From Terriglobia bacterium (GTDB lineage Bacteria > Acidobacteriota > Terriglobia > UBA7540): DNA of 6,235 nucleotides. Under the pieces are notes generated by a model that did no database searches, was not told where the DNA came from, and saw only the letters and a list, made by a program, of their open reading frames with translations. The DNA is taken from the NCBI GenBank assembly GCA_020072905.1, contig JAIQGB010000273.1, positions 1-6,235 on the forward strand. The letters run 5' to 3'. This document shows positions 1 to 4,687 of the stretch, piece after piece. The first letter of the stretch is position 1; every line of letters begins with the position of its first letter. A program made the translations under genes and the position numbers.

Positions 1-2
1 CA

Positions 3-830
3 GCGATCTTTGATGCGCTGGGCGGTGGGAAGATCTTGAGCGGCCGCACCACCGGCTTCGTGGAGAAGTTCAGCGTGGCGGGAAATGGCAATCTGCTCTC
101 CGCTGGCAGCTTGTCCGGCACGCAGTTAGTCTCGACGGTGGCGGCGGGCACGGCGCCGCTGACGGTCGCGTCGACTACGGCAATAACTAACCTGAACGCC
201 GACTTGCTAGATGGCAACCATGCGGCTTACTTCCTGGATACGATGAATGACTTAGGTGCGACACTCGAGTCCCTCATATTCACAAAGGTCTCCAAAGCGG
301 GCGATATCATGACCGGGCCGCTCACGCTGCCCGCCAACGGCCTGGTGGCGGGGACCAATCAGCTTTCCCTGAACAACAACAATGTGGGAATTGGAGCCAC
401 GGCTGACTCGGGGATTGGGTTGTACGTTTATCGAGAGGGGACGGAAAACACTCCCAATTATGGCCTGCGCGTGATCAATGCCACGAACAACACGAGCGGC
501 TCAGCGTACAAGTGGGGGGCAGAAATCCGCAACTTCGGCGACGTGGTTTATCACAACGAGGCCCTGGCGGTAACAAACATGACATCAACCTCACCACTGA
601 TGGTGTCCGCAAATACGGCCTCAACATCGGCTCGACCGGGAACTTTCCGGGCGGCGGCGGGGCGAGCACGGTCAATTATGGGCTGCACTCCTACGTCACC
701 GGGGCCGACCTCAACTATCCCGGGGTGTTCATGGGGGGGAATGTCGGCATCGGGACTGACACGCCGCTCGACCCCCTGCAGGTTTTGGGCAACATCAGGG
801 TGGGAACCTCAGGCACCAATGGCTGCGTAA
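3..830 (+). CDS. Tail-fibre-like surface protein, N-terminal part (left-truncated, frameshifted)
   Basis: The frame is already open at base 3, so the gene begins outside the window; the TTG at 36 is not a convincing start. The translation is rich in G, A, T, N and S. It contains a 'LLDGNHAAYF' motif (about bases 213-242), a 'KAGDIMTGPLTLP' motif (about 294-332) and an 'NVGIG' repeat (about 381-395). All three are familiar from phage tail fibres and related bacterial surface proteins. Meaningful coding in this frame ends near base 563. From there to the stop at 828-830 it becomes low-complexity and unlike the family, while the next frame back carries the expected continuation. I therefore read this as the N-terminal portion of one gene with the entry at 566-1378, split by a 1-base deletion or a sequencing error. 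The likely role is an extracellular or appendage-like fibre; no catalytic function is visible here. Confidence 0.75.
   Translation, partial: AIFDALGGGKILSGRTTGFVEKFSVAGNGNLLSAGSLSGTQLVSTVAAGTAPLTVASTTAITNLNADLLDGNHAAYFLDTMNDLGATLESLIFTKVSKAGDIMTGPLTLPANGLVAGTNQLSLNNNNVGIGATADSGIGLYVYREGTENTPNYGLRVINATNNTSGSAYKWGAEIRNFGDVVYHNEALAVTNMTSTSPLMVSANTASTSARPGTFRAAAGRARSIMGCTPTSPGPTSTIPGCSWGGMSASGLTRRSTPCRFWATSGWEPQAPMAA
558..572 (+). other. Frameshift site in the tail-fibre-like gene
   Basis: Upstream codons are sensible in the frame of base 3 ('NFGDVVYHNEA'). Downstream codons are sensible in the frame one base earlier ('GGNKHDINLTTDG'). The simplest repair is one extra C in the CCC run at 562-564, which would read 'NEAPGGNKHDINL'. 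The site could be a real loss-of-function mutation, phase variation, or a read or assembly error. A six-G run at 514-519 is a second homopolymer nearby, but shifting there would leave the nonsense stretch at 520-565 in the protein, so I prefer 562-564. Confidence 0.6.
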
Positions 831-1378
831 AGCGCTTCGACGGCACTGCCATCGCCGGCGCGTGCTCCTCCGACGCGCGGCTCAAGACCGACGTGCAGCC
901 TTTGCAACCGGTTCTGAACCAGCTCGCCCAGTTGACGCCCGTGCACTTTTCCTGGAAGGCCGACGAATTCCCGGAGATGCACTTCGGCCGGGAGCGCAGC
1001 TACGGCCTGATCGCCCAGGAAGTCGAGAAGCTCTTTCCTGAGATGGTCGGTCAAGACGAGCGCGGCTACAAGACGGTGGATTACACGCGCTTGCCGTTGC
1101 TGCTGCTCCAGGCGGTGCGCGAGCTGAAAGCCGAAAACGAGCTTCTGCAGCAAGTCGACCGCGAATTGAAGTCGGAAAACACGCGTTTGCGCGAACAGAT
1201 GCAGTCACAGCTTCGGGCGCAGGCGGCGGAACTGGAGAATCTCAAGGCCGAACTCGCGGAGGGGCGCGCGGTCTTGCGAGCCGTCGAACGCCAACTGTCG
1301 GCGGCCGGGTTAGCCTCCCGCGTTCAACAAGCCTCCGACCGGCGTGCGGCCGCGCCACCTGCAGGCGGTGGCCGGTAG
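566..1378 (+). CDS. Tail-fibre-like protein, C-terminal part with peptidase S74 chaperone domain
   Basis: This frame is open back to a GTG at 512, but bases 512-565 translate to arginine-rich nonsense. The believable protein starts near 566 with 'GGNKHDINLTTDG', continuing the preceding entry. A second NVGIG repeat (about 743-757) is followed by 'LDPLQVLGNIRVG'. Next comes a peptidase S74 / endosialidase chaperone domain from about 869 to 1125. It opens with 'SSDARLK' (serine at 869-871, lysine at 884-886) and includes 'YGLIAQEVEKLFPEMV' and 'KTVDYTRLPLLLLQAVREL'. In this family the domain helps the fibre trimerise and then cuts itself off, N-terminal to the serine of SDxRLK, using a serine-lysine pair. 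Both residues are present. About 60 residues of leucine-heptad coiled coil follow (about 1112-1300), with a short Ala/Pro/Gly tail and TAG at 1376-1378. The S74 assignment is strong; the substrate or host target cannot be read. Confidence 0.88.
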   Translation, partial: GGNKHDINLTTDGVRKYGLNIGSTGNFPGGGGASTVNYGLHSYVTGADLNYPGVFMGGNVGIGTDTPLDPLQVLGNIRVGTSGTNGCVKRFDGTAIAGACSSDARLKTDVQPLQPVLNQLAQLTPVHFSWKADEFPEMHFGRERSYGLIAQEVEKLFPEMVGQDERGYKTVDYTRLPLLLLQAVRELKAENELLQQVDRELKSENTRLREQMQSQLRAQAAELENLKAELAEGRAVLRAVERQLSAAGLASRVQQASDRRAAAPPAGGGR

Positions 1379-1430
1379 GCGCTCGCTGACCGAGTCCAAA
1401 CCTGTCACGGGCGGGGGTTGCCGTAGCGGC

Positions 1431-1448
1431 CGCCTCTTCGGCGAGGCG
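1431..1448 (+). terminator. Possible hairpin downstream of the tail-fibre-like gene
   Basis: Six perfect base pairs (CGCCTC with GAGGCG) close a six-base loop, TTCGGC, 53 bases after the TAG. No T-tract follows, so a classical intrinsic terminator is not supported. It could act with Rho or be incidental in GC-rich DNA. Confidence 0.2.
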
Positions 1449-1551
1449 CAAGAACAGCAAAGAGTCCGCGCGCTTGACTCTGGCTGACAAGTATCCTAGC
1501 CTATCGTTGTGAGGCCAGCGTGGAGTGATGGTCCGGGAGGGTGGGCGCTCC

Positions 1552-1590
1552 TTGGGCCGGAGAAGGCCCACTATATAGGATAAGGCCCAA
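1552..1590. repeat. Inverted repeat at the edge of an AT-richer island
   Basis: TTGGGCC (1552-1558) is the reverse complement of GGCCCAA (1584-1590). The 25-base middle includes 'ACTATATAGGATAA'. The arms are short and no transposase is nearby, so this is recorded as a possible hairpin or operator only. Confidence 0.25.
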
Positions 1591-1927
1591 AGGTACAATG
1601 TTTCGAGGAATGAGTGGGTTACGGATTTCAGTTGCTGACCAAAGCCAGGATGTTATTGATGGAAAATAGGTTGTCAAAAATCCGCCAAAAGCTAGGATCT
1701 CCCATATTATCAACGATTTGAAGCATGACCCCGCCGCCGAAAGGTAGACTCGTGAGTGGGGCATGCGTCGTGGAGAGGCGTCAGCCCGCTGTCCGCGTGC
1801 CACAAGTCCGCGCAGAGCCGCGCTCCGTCGCAGGGTCTCGGCGCGCCTTGACAAAGCAGCCGACAGCGCGCAGTTCGGCTTATGCGGACTCTGTGGCCTT
1901 TTGCCTTTATTGACTCTCGGGCTGACT

Positions 1928-2350
1928 TCAATCCCCTTTCGCCGCGTTCTTGATGTGCTTGGCGAGCTTCTCGATTTTCTCTGCCTTCTCCACAATACGA
2001 ACCGAGAGGATGTTTTCGTTCGATTTGTCCAGCTCGTCCTGGAGGGAATCCACGAGGGAGGCCAGCTCTTGGGCGTCCTCTTTCATCTTTTCAAACTTTG
2101 ACTTCAGGATGTCCTGGCGTTGTTTGTGGGTGATTTTGTCTTGAGGCGGCGCGGCATCATTCGGAGCGGGAACACGCTGGGCTGCCGGGGTGGCGGCTTG
2201 GGAGGTGATGCCTGCCTGCGGCAAGGCGGGGGTTGGCTCAGGAGCGGGCGAGGCCGCGCGCGCATGTGTCATGGTGGCGAGCAAGGAGAGCGCAAAGGCA
2301 CAGTACAGCGCCTTGGTGCTGAGAAACCGCGCGAGAAAGTCGAAGCTCAT
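1928..2350 (-). CDS. Small exported helical protein (140 residues), function unknown
   Basis: I chose the ATG at 2348-2350 because a strong AAAGGGGG ribosome binding site lies 6 bases upstream; the in-frame ATG at 2354-2356 would abut that site. Residues 1-32 form a signal peptide: Lys14, then a hydrophobic core 'ALYCAFALSLLA', then an 'ARA' signal peptidase I site before residue 33. Residues 33-70 are an Ala/Pro-rich linker. Residues 75-138 are a charged, mostly helical segment, including 'ILKSKFEKMKEDAQELASL' and 'EKAEKIEKLAKHIKNAAKG', likely a helical hairpin or coiled coil. I recall similar short exported proteins in acidobacterial genomes, always hypothetical. The coding part is intact and the stop is TGA at 1928-1930. 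Its own promoter lies at 2407-2435, so it is probably expressed independently of the PilZ gene upstream on the same strand. A periplasmic location is inferred; no activity can be assigned. Confidence 0.8.
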   Translation of the reverse strand: MSFDFLARFLSTKALYCAFALSLLATMTHARAASPAPEPTPALPQAGITSQAATPAAQRVPAPNDAAPPQDKITHKQRQDILKSKFEKMKEDAQELASLVDSLQDELDKSNENILSVRIVEKAEKIEKLAKHIKNAAKGD

Positions 2351-2356
2351 TTCCAT

Positions 2357-2364
2357 CCCCCTTT
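2357..2364 (-). promoter_or_regulatory. Ribosome binding site that decides the start of the small exported protein
   Basis: On the minus strand AAAGGGGG is followed by ATGGAA and then ATG. The purine run is 6 bases from the second ATG (2348-2350) and 0 bases from the first (2354-2356), so the second is the likely initiator. Confidence 0.6.
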
Positions 2365-2406
2365 CACCCTTCCGACCACGCAAGACCATGCAAGGTGCCT
2401 TCCGGT

Positions 2407-2435
2407 ATTCTATGCTTGTCACGCAGGTGGGACAA
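2407..2435 (-). promoter_or_regulatory. Sigma-70-like promoter for the small exported protein
   Basis: On the minus strand, TTGTCC (2430-2435; 4 of 6 matches to TTGACA) and TAGAAT (2407-2412; 5 of 6 to TATAAT) are separated by exactly 17 bases. A transcript would start near 2400 and give a leader of about 50 bases before the ATG at 2350. The spacing and the -10 make this the best promoter match in the window. Confidence 0.5.
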
Positions 2436-2477
2436 CGCAGGGCGGCTGTGATGGCGAGGGAATTCCGACCAGTAGCA

Positions 2478-2511
2478 TGACCTCCGGCTGCGCATTCCCA
2501 GCGTGAGGTCA
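2478..2511. repeat. Interrupted inverted repeat TGACCTC...GAGGTCA
   Basis: TGACCTC (2478-2484) pairs perfectly with GAGGTCA (2505-2511). An inner GCTG (2487-2490) pairs with CAGC (2499-2502) across a 2x2 mismatch, leaving an 8-base loop. It lies about 70 bases past the stop of the PilZ gene at 2583 and about 43 bases upstream of the -35 box of the small-protein promoter. It could end PilZ transcription, although there is no T-tract on the minus strand, or be an operator for the downstream promoter. The sequence does not decide between them. Confidence 0.35.
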
Positions 2512-2582
2512 CCATCGGACACCATGAGGATTCATCAGGAGGGCCGCAGCGGGGGAAGATGGAGAGAGTGCGGATAGGTCTC

Positions 2583-3434
2583 TTACGCCGGCGGGGCGTC
2601 GTAGCGGACGCCATACACTTTTCGGTTGGTGCCTTCCACGAGGGTCTGACGGACGACGCGGGCGCGGACTTCGATGTTCTGGGCGGAGGGATTGTAGGGG
2701 CACATGACGAGGGGCCCCTCGCCGATGTGGTAGTCCCTTTCAGTAACGAAGCAGAATCCGCCCTTGGAGACATTCTCGGTCTTGGTGACTTCGACTCCGC
2801 CGTAATAGTCGCGGACCGACACGGGAAGCTGAAGGGAGACGCGGCGGTGTTTGCGCTGCTCGATCCCGCCGCCGCCGGCGGCGCGCGCTTCAGCGGCGGC
2901 TTCGGCAACCATCGCGGCCTCTTCGAGCGGGCCGGCCATCGCCACCAACTTCTCCGCGTAACCCCAGGGCGTGGCCAGTTCGCAGCCGGCGCAGGGTCGA
3001 GTGAGCAGGCCCGAAGTCTCGAGAACCTCAACTTCTACCAGGGACAGCCGCATCAACGCCACCGCATGGCAGCGGCGGCACTCGAGCAGCGCTTTCGATT
3101 CCGCGCCCTCTTCTTCCGAGGCGGGTGGGAACTGGATGCCCCAGATGTTGTCCTTCGCATCGAGGCATTCCACTCCCCATTCTCCGCCCTGATGGGAGAT
3201 CGGCGCGATGGGGCCGACGACGCGAAACTCGGCCTCCCGGCGCCCTACGAGGTTGGTGAGCACGATGGTCTGCCCGGAGCGCAGCGGACGCGAGATTTGG
3301 ATTCGGGCGCCGTGACGGTTCAGCGTGATCGTCCGGGCGTCGTCTTTGAAGGAGGCCCCCTTGGCGTCCGTCCCTTGCACAATTAAGGGGATGGTCAGCA
3401 TGAGGCGGTCGGAACGCCGCTTCTCAGCACCCAT
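2583..3434 (-). CDS. PilZ/zinc-ribbon-like/PilZ protein, paralogue A (283 residues)
   Basis: PilZ domains bind the second messenger c-di-GMP and pass the signal to motility, secretion or envelope functions. The ATG at 3432-3434 has GGAGA 7 bases upstream. Residues 5-104 form an N-terminal PilZ-like barrel: 'RRSDR' (6-10) matches RxxxR, but the partner motif reads 'TLNRHG' (37-42), not [D/N]xSxxG, so ligand binding there is doubtful. The domain ends with 'DNIWGIQFPP'. Residues 119-151 hold C119-x2-C122-x25-C148-x2-C151, a zinc-ribbon-like insert. Residues 167-190 are an Ala/Glu-rich linker. Residues 191-281 are a canonical PilZ domain with RKHRR (194-198) and NVSKGG (221-226), both c-di-GMP motifs intact. 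There is no signal peptide or membrane segment, so it is probably a cytoplasmic receptor. It is divergent from, and clearly homologous along its length to, the gene at 3717-4577. The output pathway is unknown. Confidence 0.88.
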   Translation of the reverse strand: MGAEKRRSDRLMLTIPLIVQGTDAKGASFKDDARTITLNRHGARIQISRPLRSGQTIVLTNLVGRREAEFRVVGPIAPISHQGGEWGVECLDAKDNIWGIQFPPASEEEGAESKALLECRRCHAVALMRLSLVEVEVLETSGLLTRPCAGCELATPWGYAEKLVAMAGPLEEAAMVAEAAAEARAAGGGGIEQRKHRRVSLQLPVSVRDYYGGVEVTKTENVSKGGFCFVTERDYHIGEGPLVMCPYNPSAQNIEVRARVVRQTLVEGTNRKVYGVRYDAPPA

Positions 3435-3581
3435 GCGTTTTCTCCAGAACTCCGAGGGTCAAGAATCGCGACACAGTGTATGCCCAAGGCCCCTGGGTTG
3501 GCAACCTGTTCGGCGATGCTGGGACAGGATGCCTCCCATATTAACGGTTTGACTACGCTACCGCCGACTCTCCCAGACCGC

Positions 3582-3587
3582 TATAAT
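3582..3587 (+). promoter_or_regulatory. -10 box for the plus-strand PilZ gene
   Basis: A perfect TATAAT lies 130 bases before the ATG at 3717. The hexamer 17 bases upstream (TACCGC) is a poor -35. A TTGACT at 3549-3554 is too far away (27-base spacer) to serve. If active, transcription would begin near 3594 and give a leader of about 120 bases. An activator-dependent or alternative-sigma promoter is possible. Confidence 0.35.
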
Positions 3588-3593
3588 GAGGAA

Positions 3594-3686
3594 CCTCGGG
3601 TGCGGCTGCGGAATGCTGAGACCTTCACCGGAACCCCGCAGCCCTCTGGTCAGGACGGGAGCAGTCGGCACGGGAAACTGCCGAGG
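3594..3686 (+). promoter_or_regulatory. Structured 5' leader of the plus-strand PilZ gene
   Basis: Three complementary pairs are visible. GGCTGCGG (3604-3611) pairs with CCGCAGCC (3636-3643), an 8-bp stem with a 24-base loop. TCGGCA (3665-3670) pairs with TGCCGA (3679-3684), a 6-bp stem with an 8-base loop. CCTCGG (3594-3599) pairs with CCGAGG (3681-3686), which would close the whole leader. The last two share bases 3681-3684 and cannot form together, so the RNA could switch between states. I do not recognise a known riboswitch family, and the conserved cores of the c-di-GMP (GEMM), TPP and cobalamin classes are not apparent. GC-rich DNA gives chance stems, so the regulatory role is inference. 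Confidence 0.35.
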
Positions 3687-3716
3687 CGAGGCTGACTTGC
3701 CCCCGGGTGGATTTCG

Positions 3717-4577
3717 ATGATACCGAGCACAGCGCGTCGCAGTGACCGCATCACTATTGAGCTTCCCGTCGTGGTTACCGGGTCGGATGCCCTGGGTTCC
3801 GGATTCCTCGAGCAGGGGATCACGGCAGTCATCGGTCGCCACGGGGCGAAGATCCTTCTGCAACGCAAACTGGTCCCGCACCAGGAAATCAACATCCGCT
3901 GTCTGACCACCAGCAAGGAGTCGGACGCGCGAATCATCGGCCAGGTGGGTGGCACCCTGGACGGATTTTTCTACTATGGCGTGGAGCTCCTCGATGCCGA
4001 GAACAATATCTGGGACGTCGAGTTTCCGCCCGTGGACGAGTCCGAGGTGGCCGTCGGACGCGTCCTCCTGGAGTGCATCCGCTGCCACAGCCGCGAGCTC
4101 GTTTACCTGCACGAAATCGAGGCGGAGGTCTTTGAGGTCAATCGCTCGCTTTCGCGCCACTGCAGGAAATGCTCCGACTTGAGCGTCTGGCGCGAGACCC
4201 ACCTGAGGGCCGACGAAGAATTGCCGCAGGCGCCCTCGCAGCCGGCGGCCGCGCTGCCCCCGCCTCCCCCCAAGCGGACTCGCAACGACCGCAAGCATCT
4301 CCGGCTCGACCTGAAAGTGGAGGTCTGCGTCCGCCATCCGCAGTACGGAGAGGAGATCGTCGGGACCGTCAATGTTTCGCGGGGAGGTTTCCGTTTCAAG
4401 AGCCGGAAGAATTATGGAGAGGGGTGGGTGATTGAAGCTGCCTTACCGTACCAGCGTGGCGGCGCCAACATTTTCGCCGCCGCCAGGATCGTGTACGTCG
4501 GCCAAGACCCCTCCGAGGGTGTGAACGTCTACGGCGTCGCATACATTCCCAGCAAACAAGGCTGGCCGGGACGTTAA
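3717..4577 (+). CDS. PilZ/zinc-ribbon-like/PilZ protein, paralogue B (286 residues)
   Basis: This is the divergent partner of the gene at 2583-3434, with the same architecture, and is probably also a cytoplasmic c-di-GMP receptor. The ATG at 3717 has a modest GGGTGG 6 bases upstream. Residues 6-105 are the N-terminal PilZ-like domain with 'RRSDR' (7-11), a degenerate second motif 'VIGRHG' (38-43) and 'NNIWDVEFPP' at its end. The insert is C120-x2-C123-x25-C149-x2-C152, the same spacing as in paralogue A. Residues 168-187 are a Pro/Ala linker with a run of five prolines. The C-terminal PilZ domain spans about 188-278, with RKHLR (192-196) and NVSRGG (219-224), both binding motifs intact. Shared islands such as 'LLEC-x-RCH' and 'DA-x2-NIW' show common descent, but overall divergence suggests an old duplication. 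The TAA at 4575 lies 110 bases before the next gene, so cotranscription with the aldolase-superfamily gene is possible. Confidence 0.88.
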   Translation: MIPSTARRSDRITIELPVVVTGSDALGSGFLEQGITAVIGRHGAKILLQRKLVPHQEINIRCLTTSKESDARIIGQVGGTLDGFFYYGVELLDAENNIWDVEFPPVDESEVAVGRVLLECIRCHSRELVYLHEIEAEVFEVNRSLSRHCRKCSDLSVWRETHLRADEELPQAPSQPAAALPPPPPKRTRNDRKHLRLDLKVEVCVRHPQYGEEIVGTVNVSRGGFRFKSRKNYGEGWVIEAALPYQRGGANIFAAARIVYVGQDPSEGVNVYGVAYIPSKQGWPGR

Positions 4578-4673
4578 GGTCCTGCCGAATGCCTATCTGC
4601 GCGGCTCTTGCCGTCTCGGGATATCTGTGCCTGACGACCCTCGGTGACGCGCTGTACGTGTACTCCGATACCT

Positions 4674-4680
4674 GAGGAGA
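4674..4680 (+). promoter_or_regulatory. Ribosome binding site that decides the start of the aldolase-superfamily gene
   Basis: GAGGAGA lies upstream of both a TTG (4685) and an ATG (4688). The GGAG core is 8 bases from the ATG and 5 from the TTG. ATG is the stronger codon at an acceptable distance, so I start the protein at 4688. I see no clear promoter in the 110 bases before it. Confidence 0.55.
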
Positions 4681-4687
4681 AAACTTG

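Larger units (their letters stand above)
1379..1927. other. Intergenic region without a convincing gene (about 550 bases)
   Basis: No reading frame here has family-like motifs, a good ribosome binding site or a plausible protein composition. It separates the 3' end of the plus-strand tail-fibre-like gene from the 3' end of the minus-strand small exported protein, so it is a convergent spacer. Roughly 1561-1740 is AT-richer than the flanks (about 45% G+C by hand count). That stretch holds several in-frame stops, an inverted repeat at 1552-1590 and, on the minus strand, a 32-codon frame (1628-1726) that I could not support as a gene. It may be a decayed gene or foreign remnant; nothing can be named. 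Confidence 0.6.

Noticed and set aside
1501..1995. Minus-strand frame of 164 codons in the convergent spacer
   Set aside because: It overlaps the 3' end of the small exported protein gene in another frame, has a composition typical of non-coding GC-rich DNA and has no ribosome binding site. Only its middle looks mildly protein-like.
2351..3031. Upstream extension of the small exported protein's frame, overlapping the PilZ gene
   Set aside because: The extension is Arg/Pro/Ser-rich out-of-frame PilZ sequence. The signal peptide and ribosome binding site place the start at 2350.
3068..3082. CxxCH motifs (CRRCH here and CIRCH at about 4074-4088) as c-type haem sites
   Set aside because: Neither protein has a signal peptide, and each motif is paired with a second CxxC 25 residues on. 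A zinc-ribbon-like site is the better reading.
2559..3386. Long plus-strand open frame opposite PilZ paralogue A
   Set aside because: It is a GC-driven shadow. The minus-strand frame has the PilZ motifs, the cysteine pairs and a good ribosome binding site, while this one has no recognisable motif.
3549..3587. TTGACT plus TATAAT as a complete sigma-70 promoter
   Set aside because: The spacer is 27 bases, far beyond the usual 16-18, so only the -10 box is reported.
3594..3690. Leader as signal recognition particle RNA or a known riboswitch
   Set aside because: A 'GGTCAGG...GGGAGCAG' string resembles the SRP RNA core but lacks the GGAA tetraloop and the proper symmetric loop. The cores of the GEMM, TPP and cobalamin riboswitches are not present.
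3558..4337. Long minus-strand open frame opposite PilZ paralogue B
   Set aside because: Same reason: the plus strand carries the full PilZ architecture and the antisense frame has no family-like content.
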